DNA of 64,000 bases from Drosophila persimilis (taxonomy: Eukaryota > Arthropoda > Insecta > Diptera > Drosophilidae), in the NCBI RefSeq assembly GCF_003286085.1, contig NW_020825298.1:14446001-14510000 (forward strand), read 5' to 3'. The notes beneath the pieces were generated by a model, which worked only from the letters and a program-made list of their open reading frames with translations, searched no databases and was not told where the DNA came from. The first letter of the stretch is position 1. Each line of letters begins with the position of its first letter. Shown piece after piece: positions 34,831 through 45,327 of the stretch. The position numbers were made by a program, and so were the translations under genes.

Positions 34831-37800
34831 GAAGTACTAGTACTAGTACATATGTATATGTGTATGTAATATGTAATCCCTCCCAGAAAGGGCAATCAAA
34901 GTGCGATCTTGTCGGCAATAAAATATATTTCAATAAATCCCATCGCCCAGCACCGCCCATATGGGGCAGGGCATTGCCCGACGATTGGTTATTAAAAGTT
35001 GTTAATATTGTTGCCAAAAGAAGCTGGAGAACAGTTTTTTATATATTGTTATTATTACACTACACTACACTACACGAAGCCGCAAACAGCGGCAGGACCC
35101 ACAGGACCCACAGGACGCACAGGAGCTGTGAACCCATTTAATTAAAATAAATGCCACAAAACGAAAAGTTCAGCCGCATCAATATCCTTTTCAGGAAGTA
35201 TCGTACACACAACGATACGGTGTTGGGAGGCCTCAGCAGAAATCCCTCAAAAACAAAAAAAAAAATAAAAAAAAAGCCTCAAACAGAAATGAAAAAAAAA
35301 AAAAACTGTTGCCAGTGCCCGCGACTTGGTGGAAGGAACTTTTAAGCATTTTGCACAGAAAATTAAACAACGTCCGAACGGAGGAGAAATTTGCAAATTA
35401 TAATTATTTCGTACCTGGACCCGGGACTAAAAAGGGCAAATTTGCCTTTCACTCCAAAGTACGCGATTTTGACGAGGCTCTTCTCCGGCTAACACACTTT
35501 GGACAAGCTGTAAATGGCAGCGAGCGGGGCGGGGGGTGGCAATCCGAGGTGGAAGCTGCGACTGAAGTTAGCCAAGGTGCTGCCGCACTCGAGGCAGAAG
35601 CCACAAGGCTGCTGGCACTGCCAGCGCAATCGCCATCGCCATCGCCAGCGGGGGGTGGCCATGCCACTGGGCAAACTTCAATTAAGGCTTAAAACTTTCA
35701 ATTAAAAACTTTGTAGCGCGTGAGAAAAAAATCTATGCCCCGAGTGCAATAGGGAAATATAGGGAGGAGGGAGAAGGAGAAAGAGGAGAGGAAGGCTGCT
35801 GGCGCGCAAGCGGTGGAAAACTTTGGAAAACTTTGCTTATATTGATATGCATTTTAAGGGAATTAGGTTGAAGGATATTACGAGCTAAGGTGCGGCAAGG
35901 ATTCACCTGGCTAATTAGGGGGACAGAAGGACACAAACATGGACATGCGACATGGTATGGGGAGCGATCTATCTGGGAAACAGGAGCTAAGAAGATGTTC
36001 GAAAGAGAGATTAAAGCTCAAGGACAAGTGCAAATCAGAGCTGGACGAAATGGGGAAAGGAGCTGGGAAAGGGAAAGGACGGAGGAAGTAACAGCGGAAG
36101 GAGTTCTAGAATCAGAAACGGGGACTGACTATTCTGAATGTCTCCAAGTCTCAGTTTCCCACCAAAAACAACTAAAATTTGATTATGGAAATGGTATCCC
36201 AGATTCCCAGCCAATTAAAGCAGCCCCTAAAAAGCCTGAAACCTCTGCATCTTTAAGACTCCAACGCCGGGCAGAGAGTCTGGCCCGGAACGAAGAAGTG
36301 TTCACCCTAGAAGTAACTTAAGCACAAAAGGAAAATCCCCCTGGCAGACTCCTGGCCATATGGCAAAACACTTTTTTATTTTTTTTTGCCGTCGACTCGA
36401 AAGTTTTGCTGCTTAAATTTTTCAGTTTCTTTTCGGGCGTCGCTTCGGTGCTGCGGCCTGCACAGCCGCCGAATGCATTTTTAATGAATTCCCGGAGAAA
36501 AGGTGAATGTAACGTGCAGCGAGAGAGGTGCAGGTGAAAACGAACGAAACACCCGCCGCCCACCCGTGGAAAATGCTGCAAAAATTGAAAAGCGCAACTT
36601 TGACTTTGCCTCTGACGCTGTGCTCCACTCTCTCGCTCTCTCTCTCTCACTCTACCCCACAACAAGAACAACTACAATGCTGGGAGGATAAACTCTTAAT
36701 TGAATTAAACTTTTTAGCTGGAAAAGTGCGGAGACTACTGCGGGACAGGAAAGGAAAAGGTTAACCAATTTTTAGTTGCTTTTTATTAAAGCTAGTCTGC
36801 ACGTGAAGATTTCTAGCCAAAAAAAAAAACAAAATAATGTTTTGTAATTTCCATTAAATCTCTGGAAATGTAATAGACTTAATGTCAATTAATTGTGAAC
36901 AAATCCCTTAATTCCTAATCCATATTTTACCCCCTTTTTCCTTATAAACTCTGCCCCCGTCGCAGGACCAGGTAACATTTAATTGAATTTCGTTGAAAAA
37001 ATTATATATTCACACAATTACCCCTAAAGCGGATTCATTTCGGGCGATTTCCGCTCTTTAAGTGCCATTTTCTGAAATTATTATAAATCATTTATTTGTA
37101 CACTAAAAACAAGTGCAAAACACACACAGCAACGGCAACGGCAACGGCAACAGGAGAGCCGTGCCGTGAAAACAATAAGCCAACAATTGAAAATGCTGTC
37201 AGTCAAAGGCAAATAACACGAAAAACGGACAATAATTGCGCATTAAAATTGACGCCCGAATAGAAAATGTACGAAAATTAACTTCATTTCCGCTCTCGGG
37301 TTGGACGGTTGGACGGGTGTAGCGGGGCGGAGTGTCAGAAATAAACATAAATATGAAATGAATATGCCGTGAATTTTGTGAAAATTGAAAAGAGGTAAGC
37401 GACAGCACGGGAAAACCTGGGGAGTTTCCACCCACCACCACCCCCCCGCCCGTTACCTGTTGTTTCGCTGAATTATTACACAGAATTTCCATTTCCATTG
37501 GGCCCAAAAGTACGGGTATTCCCCCGCGGCCGAGTTGTTATTAATTTCAATTATATGCCGTTAGGGACCGGATGGTTGCCATTGGATGGAGGGAGTGGCA
37601 GCTGAAGCTGGGGGATTGACTGGGGCTTAGTTTGGTGACTTATTAGAGCTGACATATGTGAGCCATAAAAGGCAAAACAAACAAAATGGGTAGCTCCCAG
37701 CACCGCAGTGCGACAAAACCGCAAAAAAACAAATGGAAAACAAGTCAATTTTTATGGCATACTTCAGGGCGGACCTGAAATAGATGCCTGCAGAGCGGGG

Positions 37801-38339
37801 AGTGGGAAAATCACGGGAGCCTGGAGATGCTACGGCACAAATGTTGCCAAGAATTGTAATAAAAATGCTGTGGGTGTGGGGAAAGGCAGATGTGTGGCAT
37901 TGCAAAAATATTTATGGTCTACAATATTATGATAAGCAAAACAGGAAAGAAAACGAAAAGAAAGGTGTGGGAATAGAAAATATCCATTGTTTGGGTTTCT
38001 TGATGTCTTTATTTAAATTTATGGAAAGTATAGAGTGATTTTTAGTAGGTTAAAGGATAGAGCCTACTTTATGCTTCCACTTTCCATTCAATGCCTAGTA
38101 TTTCTGCTCAAAAACTATGCATCCCGACTCTACCCAAGCACAGGGTATCAGAAAAGGCAGCAGTCGGCCCTGTAGCATATTTCATTTTACAAATACCCCG
38201 GCATGATTTCAATATCAGTCTGGAATCAAGTCTGGGATTGAGTGGAATCCATTTGTGCCCAGAAAAAGCCACAAACCAATATCCAAAATAGTGACCATTT
38301 TCAAATATTTTCTACAAAAAGCAGTGCAGGAAAAACCAG
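34831..38339. other. Non-coding region before the large coiled-coil gene
   Basis: There is no supported gene. It holds a GGACCCACA repeat near 35090-35125, poly-A runs at 35250-35305, a CT run at 36630-36650 and AT-rich DNA. Frames of 127 and 143 codons at 35309-35692 and 35890-36321 have no recognisable domain and use codons unlike the neighbouring genes. The end of the region likely contains the promoter and 5' leader of the gene that follows. Confidence 0.45.
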
Positions 38340-38401
38340 GTAAGAATCGACTGGTGAAACGTTCTATAAGCCACCTTCTAGGAATACCAATTTCCATCCA
38401 G
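38340..38401 (+). other. Probable 5'UTR intron of the coiled-coil gene
   Basis: CCAG|GTAAGA at 38340 and CATCCAG at 38395-38401 bracket 62 nt of typical fly intron length. Splicing joins the leader to a point one base before the ATG at 38403, which fixes that ATG as the start. Confidence 0.65.
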
Positions 38402-38402
38402 A

Positions 38403-41400
38403 ATGGCGGATGATCGAAAGAGTTTCAATGCAACAACGGTGCAAGAGCATATCCGTAGGGCATCCGAGCGCAAACCTAAAGAAGCCACCGGAGTGCACGC
38501 TACAAAGAATAAGGAGAAACAGGAGCCCAAGGAGCGCAAGGAGCACACAGACGGAAAAGAAAGAATCATCGGCAAGAAAGAGTGTCCGCCGCGAAAGAGC
38601 ACCGGTAAGGAGACCAAGGAGCAGAGGATCATCAAGAAGTTCCGGAACATTGACTTTTCGCGCAAGGACTCGGACCACAAGCTGACGGTGCAGACCCTGG
38701 AGTTTCCGGATGTCAACATCAAGCGGACGGATCTGCACAAGCGGGACGAGTGCGGCCAGAGTGTGGTGCAGAAGAGGGGACGGGATCTAGGCAGCTCCAG
38801 CAACTCCCACTTCCGGAACGGGGTGATGTCGGTCAAGATCCGGAAGAAAAGCTGCACATCGAGCACGTCCGCGGCGTCGAGCAGTCGGATCTCCTCGGAG
38901 CGGCCATCGGGCCGGGTGCGCGGCATGCCGGACTCGCAGGAGATGATCGACTCGCTGCACGAACCCTCCGAGCGTCTGCCGTACTTCAAGGGCGAGGCCT
39001 GGAAGAAGCCCTGCCCGGCCAGTTTTATCGCCGGAGCCCCACGCTCCCACATCGGACGCTGTCCGGATAACTACAATCAGCTGGCGAAGCTGCGTCCGTC
39101 GCGGCAGAAGTTCTTCCTCACGCAGGACCCTCGGGTGACCCACTGCCTGGTGAATCCCGTGGCACTGCGGCACAAGCCGCTGACCAAAGTGCAGGAGTAC
39201 GAGGTGATCAGCAAGATGGTCAAGCACGGCGACAATCTGTGCGCCAGCACGGGCTCCGAGGGCTCCGAGTCGCACATCAGCGAACTGATTGACCTACAGA
39301 ATCCCTTGAACTTGGACTTCCACGGCATGGACTACAAGAACACCTACGAGCAGGACGAGAACGAGCAGGAGGACACGCAGACCTACTGGCGGGTCAATCG
39401 GTACATGGCCAGGCGTGCCACAAAGAAGAACACCCAGGTGAAGGTGGAGGCAGAGCTGAAGGCCGAGCGTCTGGCGGTGCCCAAGCGCTTCACGACCCAA
39501 ATCAAGGACGAGCCCATAAAGGAGGAGCCCCCTGTGAAGTCACCACGTCTGGTGGACCTTTACCGCAGTCCCGACAAGCCCGCGAACAAGAAGAAGATCG
39601 ACGAGGAGCGCGCGAAGCGAGAGGAACGCTACAAGGACATCTATTTGCGGAAAAAACAGCGCGAGCTGGAAGAGGAGAAGGCGCGGGAAAAAAAGGAGGC
39701 GGCCGAAAAGGAGATTCAGGCCCGCACTGTGGCCGAGCAGGATCTCAGCAAGGACCTGGCCATCATCGATGACGCCATCGAGCGGAGCTTCCGCAAGAAT
39801 GTCGAGATCAAGCCGGTGGTCCGCAATCGGAAGGTCTTCCCGAAGACCCTGACCGAGACGGAGCGCCTGAAGGCCGTCATGCACCGCGAGAACTGTGTCA
39901 GCCGCGACCTGGCCAAGGTCACCCAGCAGTTCTTCCTGGAGCGCACCGGCAAGATGAAGAAGCTGCACGCCGCGGAGCAGAACCTCCGCTGCGAGGAGAG
40001 CATCGAGGGGAGCGTGGGCTCAACGCCCAGCGAGCAGAGCAGCGACGACGAGGATTACCTGAAGGTGGGCAAGATCGGCGATCACTTCCAGCTGCGCGGC
40101 TTCCACTTCAAGCACGGCGATGGGCTGCGCGGGAAGCTGCATCGCCACCAGATCATGCAGGGCCAGCGCACGGTCAAGGGCTGTCTCACTCGCGAGGAGT
40201 GGCTCAACCAGCTGGTGCCACACAAGGAGCCCATCAAGCTGGACATTGAGCGGGGCATCATCAAGGTCATGGATCCCGACGACCCCAACTTGGATCTGTT
40301 CCCGCCGGCGCCGCTGCTGATGCGACAACACGTGCGCCAGAGCGCCGTCAGGGAGTTCATCGACAAGCGACTGGGCATGCACTACCATCGGTTGCTGCGC
40401 AAGAACATCAAAGTGATCAAACCGAAGCTGCAGTACAACGTGCGGAAGTTCAACCTCATTCGCTATGTATTCCCCGAGAAGGTGATTGTGCCCGACGATC
40501 GGGACCTGGTGGACGTGGTCGATGTGGATGTCCTGGATGCCACAAAGACCACCACCACCCTGGAGTATCTCAAGCTCAAGCAGAAGATAGCCTCGATCAA
40601 GCGCCACAAGAAGAAGCTCGCTCGCATGGAGCTCTTGGGGCTGCCGTGCCAGGAGATCAAAAGGCAACAGTTGCGGGACTTGGGACAGGATGAAGGAGAC
40701 CACGAGGACATCGAAGTGGACTGGGTGCCGACGCCAGAGCCGCCCTACGACCAGTCCGCCACTGATGGGCAGGGAACGAGCAACGACAGTCGCCTCTCAG
40801 CCGGCTGCGAAACTCCCCGGAAGGACCCTAGCTGCTTTATTCCCACCTGGAAACGCTACGGGATGGCTCCAAACAGCCAGAAGAACCGCAATCGCAACAG
40901 ATACTGGAGCAATAGTATCCTAAAGGGACGAATGTCCCCAGAGAACTCCTCGGAAGACCCAGAGAGTCGACAAAAAAACACATACCACGATAGATATTGG
41001 CGGAATAGCATCATACGGCGACAGCAGGCGCCCGCCGATCACCAGTCCATCGCTTCGATCTTTCGGAACAGCCGCAACCGCGAGGGCTACTGGCGCAAGA
41101 GCAAATTGTGCGGCGAAAAGACCTCGAACGGACGCCTGATGGCCGGCGAAACGTATCAACCCATGCGGTACCGCGGAAATATGCCAGCACCAAAGCTGCG
41201 GGAGAAAACCCTGACGATTCACCCACGTCGCCGTCGCGACTATGAAACCGAGCGCATACCCTCGGCCCTGTTCAACGAGGTCCTGCCCTACTCCCCCGTG
41301 CCGCTGATGGAACAGCCCGAGGAGGAGAGGAAGCGCCTCGCGAATGTGCGGAAGAAGAAGCGTCGGTATACGGACCTGTTTGAGGCACGCCACCATCACG

Positions 41401-43934
41401 ACCACTGGGCCCCCACCGAACTGAGGAATGTCCATGTGCAGTACCAGAACAAGACCGTCTATCCGGAGATCACAACTATCCGTAAGAGGATCAAGGAACC
41501 TGTGTTCAGGTTCGAGAAGGCCAATCCGCCGTGCAAGAAACACATCGACATGGACATGACGATGCCGCGCTATGACTTCGAGGCGATGATCCGCGAACAT
41601 CTGGCTGTCACGCGCACCGACAACAAGGAGGCCACCGGCGAGGTGGTCCATGACCTTTGCTATCCCCACGATTTTGTGTTTCACTCGCGGGATCCCGAGG
41701 AGATCGCCAAACTGGACTTCCCAGGACGCAGGCAGTATCTGGAGTTTCTGCGCGAGACGCGCGAGGCGATCTACGAGACCAAGGACATAGAACCGGGCGA
41801 GGAGCGGCTGCTGGTGGACCGCAAGGCCATCGAGGCGGATCTGGAGGAGGATCTGCAGAGCATCCAGAACTGCCTGAGTTCGCTGAGTAGCTCCACGTGC
41901 ACCGACCTCTCGAATGACAGCGGCAGCTTCCTGGTGGTCGAGGGCAAGACCAAAATACCCCTGGACTACATACGGAAGCCACTGGTGCCGTTCGAGGAGA
42001 TGCGACGCTCGCGCTTCCACGCCACGGTCATCGATGTGAACGCCGAGGACGAGGATCCGTATCGCATGCTGCCCTTTTCCGGCCAGCACAAGGAACAGTC
42101 GGCCATAATGGGTCCGAAGGACACCTTCTTTACTTTCAGCACACGTCTAAGGAATAGTCTTCGCCTGCGATTGGAGGTGGAGGTCCCCGATGTACGTAAC
42201 ACCCTCCTGGGTCCAGGCCACAACAAATATTACGGCGCTGTGATCACAGATCTCGATGAGAACTACATCGAGGAGCTGAAGAGTCGGGCCAACGTCAAGA
42301 CATTCAACTTCAAGACGGGCATAGAGCTGCTCAAGGACGCCATGAGGCTGAAGTACGAGTCCCTGCTGATCCAGGGACAGATGGTGCGCACAAAGATCTA
42401 CGACCGGATGAACGAGCGGCATTGGGTCAACATGAAGAACACCAAGAACCTGTACGAGGGTCTGTTCGCCAAGTGGCAGAAGAAGCAGTACAACGCGGCC
42501 ATGATGCTCGTCTACCAGGTAAAGGCCTACTACGAGATCACCGACAAGCTGAAGCAGGAGTACCGCGAGCTGGAGCGCGAGCTGATGATGCTCAACATGG
42601 ACATTGTGTTCATCGAGGGCCATTGGATACGCTGCATCATGCTGCAGAATTTCCACTACCTCATGGGGGACCAGGACTGGCGCATGGAGAACGACTGGAT
42701 ACATTTGGTGCCCGCTGCAAGGCTGGGCAAGGAGGATACGGAGGACGTCGGCGAGGAGCAGGAGCTGGATGTGGAGGAGGAGGAGGAAGTCGAAATGGAG
42801 CTGGAACGCGCAGACATCTCCATAGCCAAGCGGGCCATCGTCAACATTCGAGTGCGCGACAAGGACGATGCCTGGGCCATACGCGCCTTCTACTACGATG
42901 TCTACATGCAGAAGATCCATCCGATCCTGCAGGTCTTTCCCGATGCCGAGGCCTTCCTTCAGGGCGTGAACAATCTCAAGACCCAGACCTTTATGACCCT
43001 CCTCGAGATGCACTTCACGCTCTCGATCCACACGGAGCTGCAGGGGCGACTGGAGACCTTCATGGACTGGTGCAGCAAGCACCTCAAGGAGAAGGAGGAG
43101 TACGTGGCCCGCAAGTCCGCCAAGAAGTTCTTCATGGAGGGGCGGGCCATCGAAATGGAGGCACGGGTGCTCCACTATCTCGGAAAACCCATCGAGCAGT
43201 CCTTCGCCGACGAGGAGTACAACAAGCATCGGGCCGTCATTGCCGAGGTCTGGCGCCGCATCATTCCCGAGACTGTCCGGGGCACCAGCGACGTGCTGCC
43301 CTCCTCTGCGGACATGGTGGCTGGCATCAGTGACGTGGTGATGGAGCTCCTCGGGAAATTCGAGCACCTGGACATCCACAAGGCGCGTCAGGTGGAGCAA
43401 AGCCTGCGCAAGAAGCGCCGCTATCTGCAGAAGATCTCCGCGCAGGCCTACCAGGTGGAGCGGCGCATCGAAATGGAAATGAAGAAGGTGCGCCGCAACC
43501 TGGAGCCCCCCTACAAGCCCCCCAAGCGGGAGGGCCGTCTGCCGCGACTGTTCCTCAAGAAGCGGGTGGTGAAGCAGCCGGTGCAGAAGATCGTCATCTC
43601 GGAGAACACCAAGAACTTCATGCGGGCCTTCAAGGATGACGGCGAGGTGATTGGCGATTCGCTCACCCAGGACTCGCTGATGGTGGTGGACAACATGCAG
43701 GAGCAGATAGTGCCCTTCTACTTCGATCATTTCCTCAAAATCAACGGCTATACGCCCAACTACAACTTCAAGACCAACATCGAGCTGCGCGACGGCCCCG
43801 AGCTGGCGCGCTTCAAGGTCAAGGAGGTGCTGCCCGATGTTATCATTCGCCTGGAGAACTGGGAGCTGATGCACAAGAAGATCATGGAGGAGAACATTCA
43901 GCGCAACCCAAAGATGTACGAGAATATTAGCTAG
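38403..43934 (+). CDS. Large charged coiled-coil protein, 1843 residues, single coding exon
   Basis: One uninterrupted frame of 1843 codons with strong GC3 codon bias, so it is certainly coding. I recognise no named domain. The N-terminal 100 residues are Lys/Glu-rich and likely disordered. A helix of charged residues around 396-440 (EERAKREERYKD, ELEEEKAREKKEA) should form a coiled coil. Around 829, 863 and 892 there are three imperfect copies of a RYWxNS motif (RYWSNSILKG, RYWRNSIIRR, GYWRKSKLCG). An acidic run (EEEEEVEMELE) lies near 1450-1470. The C-terminal 600 residues are helical, with conserved-looking aromatic patches (GHWIRCIMLQNFHYL, FYYDVYMQKIHPILQVF, FYFDHFLKINGYTPNYNFKTN). There is no signal peptide or membrane segment. 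Such long, Lys/Glu-rich, intron-poor fly proteins are often testis or axoneme-associated, but that is only inference. AATAAA at 43982-43987 is a good poly(A) signal 48 bp past the stop. Confidence 0.9.
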   Translation: MADDRKSFNATTVQEHIRRASERKPKEATGVHATKNKEKQEPKERKEHTDGKERIIGKKECPPRKSTGKETKEQRIIKKFRNIDFSRKDSDHKLTVQTLEFPDVNIKRTDLHKRDECGQSVVQKRGRDLGSSSNSHFRNGVMSVKIRKKSCTSSTSAASSSRISSERPSGRVRGMPDSQEMIDSLHEPSERLPYFKGEAWKKPCPASFIAGAPRSHIGRCPDNYNQLAKLRPSRQKFFLTQDPRVTHCLVNPVALRHKPLTKVQEYEVISKMVKHGDNLCASTGSEGSESHISELIDLQNPLNLDFHGMDYKNTYEQDENEQEDTQTYWRVNRYMARRATKKNTQVKVEAELKAERLAVPKRFTTQIKDEPIKEEPPVKSPRLVDLYRSPDKPANKKKIDEERAKREERYKDIYLRKKQRELEEEKAREKKEAAEKEIQARTVAEQDLSKDLAIIDDAIERSFRKNVEIKPVVRNRKVFPKTLTETERLKAVMHRENCVSRDLAKVTQQFFLERTGKMKKLHAAEQNLRCEESIEGSVGSTPSEQSSDDEDYLKVGKIGDHFQLRGFHFKHGDGLRGKLHRHQIMQGQRTVKGCLTREEWLNQLVPHKEPIKLDIERGIIKVMDPDDPNLDLFPPAPLLMRQHVRQSAVREFIDKRLGMHYHRLLRKNIKVIKPKLQYNVRKFNLIRYVFPEKVIVPDDRDLVDVVDVDVLDATKTTTTLEYLKLKQKIASIKRHKKKLARMELLGLPCQEIKRQQLRDLGQDEGDHEDIEVDWVPTPEPPYDQSATDGQGTSNDSRLSAGCETPRKDPSCFIPTWKRYGMAPNSQKNRNRNRYWSNSILKGRMSPENSSEDPESRQKNTYHDRYWRNSIIRRQQAPADHQSIASIFRNSRNREGYWRKSKLCGEKTSNGRLMAGETYQPMRYRGNMPAPKLREKTLTIHPRRRRDYETERIPSALFNEVLPYSPVPLMEQPEEERKRLANVRKKKRRYTDLFEARHHHDHWAPTELRNVHVQYQNKTVYPEITTIRKRIKEPVFRFEKANPPCKKHIDMDMTMPRYDFEAMIREHLAVTRTDNKEATGEVVHDLCYPHDFVFHSRDPEEIAKLDFPGRRQYLEFLRETREAIYETKDIEPGEERLLVDRKAIEADLEEDLQSIQNCLSSLSSSTCTDLSNDSGSFLVVEGKTKIPLDYIRKPLVPFEEMRRSRFHATVIDVNAEDEDPYRMLPFSGQHKEQSAIMGPKDTFFTFSTRLRNSLRLRLEVEVPDVRNTLLGPGHNKYYGAVITDLDENYIEELKSRANVKTFNFKTGIELLKDAMRLKYESLLIQGQMVRTKIYDRMNERHWVNMKNTKNLYEGLFAKWQKKQYNAAMMLVYQVKAYYEITDKLKQEYRELERELMMLNMDIVFIEGHWIRCIMLQNFHYLMGDQDWRMENDWIHLVPAARLGKEDTEDVGEEQELDVEEEEEVEMELERADISIAKRAIVNIRVRDKDDAWAIRAFYYDVYMQKIHPILQVFPDAEAFLQGVNNLKTQTFMTLLEMHFTLSIHTELQGRLETFMDWCSKHLKEKEEYVARKSAKKFFMEGRAIEMEARVLHYLGKPIEQSFADEEYNKHRAVIAEVWRRIIPETVRGTSDVLPSSADMVAGISDVVMELLGKFEHLDIHKARQVEQSLRKKRRYLQKISAQAYQVERRIEMEMKKVRRNLEPPYKPPKREGRLPRLFLKKRVVKQPVQKIVISENTKNFMRAFKDDGEVIGDSLTQDSLMVVDNMQEQIVPFYFDHFLKINGYTPNYNFKTNIELRDGPELARFKVKEVLPDVIIRLENWELMHKKIMEENIQRNPKMYENIS

Positions 43935-43981
43935 GCACAATATTTTGCGTTTCTTTTATGCTTTAAACAAGACGAATATTT

Positions 43982-43987
43982 AATAAA
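43982..43987 (+). terminator. Poly(A) signal AATAAA of the coiled-coil gene
   Basis: A canonical hexamer in AT-rich DNA, 48 bp downstream of the TAG at 43932-43934. Confidence 0.6.
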
Positions 43988-45271
43988 TTACAAGTGAGCG
44001 ACCTGCAAGGGAGGCTGCCGTGCCCCAGTATTTAAGGGTGATTCTTCTTCGGTTGTGGCTCGATAGTTGCAGGCTTTTGTGTTCCTATACGTATGCGCTT
44101 GTGTCCATTATAAAAATCTTTGGAAACTTTTCTCTGGGCTAGCTTTCACTACTGTTGCAGCTGTCGCTTTCTCTGGACTTATTTCTGCTCCATCGTGTGC
44201 TCCTTTCTCACCCCCTTTCTCTTTCTCTATTGTCCGTGTGCTCTGCTTTTTTTCCTTGGCTTGTCCTGTGGCTCTGTGCTCGGCTCTCTCGTCATTCTGC
44301 TTGTTTGACTTGGCAACAGCTGCAGCGGTAATTTTCATTTTCTACCTGATGTCCTACTTCATTGCCACTAGCACTCGCCCTCTCTCTCGCTCTCTCTATC
44401 GCTCTATGTTGCCAGCTCCAGGAGCTACTGTTTTGAGCTCTTTCTTTCGTTTTTTTTTGTTTTTTTCATACTTTCTTTATGGCATAAAACTTGCCGTCCG
44501 CTTTTGTGTTATATTTGCACATAAATCACACAAGTTTCTTGAAATTATTTGCTGCTGCTGGTTTTTTCTTCGTATTTCTTGGCTTCTCCTGAAAGTGTCT
44601 ACCTTTGCCTGTTTTCCACACAGTGATTGCCATTCTCCGATTTGGATCCACCATTTTCCTGCACATTTAAAGGGAAGTTCGCACAAAGGCAAATCACAGA
44701 CACGACACTCCAGCTTCACACAATTTCCATTAGCAGCTAATGAAGCATTAAAAAAGTGACAAAAAAAGGAGACAGACGAAAAAAAAACGTGGAGGAGGAG
44801 GGAAAAGAGAGCAGCCAGAACAGAGAGAAATACGAGTACTTAACGCCATATTTCCAAGGAGCTCAAAAAGCACAGCACAGACGTAAAATGAAATAAAAGA
44901 AAAGCAAAAGAAAGGCAAAGGCCCCGCCGATGGGGGGGGGCGAGGAGGCGAGGAGAGAGTAAAGTGAGCTCTCTCGCTGAAAATATAAAAGCATCACGAA
45001 TTAAATACCTTTTAGCAATTAATCTGCTTAGCTAATGGACGTTTCCCAATGCGGACTGCGACATCGGATGGAGGAGGGAGGAGGAAGGACTTACATTAGG
45101 CTTATGGGCAGGCAGCAGGCGGCAGACTGACTGACTGACCGACGGTGGGGGGAATCCTCCATCGAATGGCTACTCTAACTATTTGTCCGTCTAATTTCAT
45201 TCAATAAACTCGCGCCACTCCCCATTGGCCATTGATGCCAATGTTCGTCCTTTCTATCCCGGGATCAATCC

Positions 45272-45327
45272 CGTCTATCCGTCTGTCTGTCTGTCTGTCT
45301 GTCCGTCCGTCTGTCTATCCGTCTGTC
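45272..45327. repeat. GTCT tetramer microsatellite
   Basis: GTCT/GTCC/ATCC tandem units, followed after 30 bp by a GCCT tetramer run at 45365-45395. Confidence 0.85.

Noticed and set aside
40920-43940. Long minus-strand frames (389 and 597 codons)
   Set aside because: They are antisense shadows of the GC3-rich 1843-codon gene; Leu/Val/His-rich composition is typical of such shadows.
44067-44759. 230-codon plus frame rich in Phe, Leu, Ser and Cys just after the coiled-coil gene
   Set aside because: Pyrimidine-rich strand gives hydrophobic chance frames; no domain, no GC3 bias and it lies beyond the poly(A) signal.
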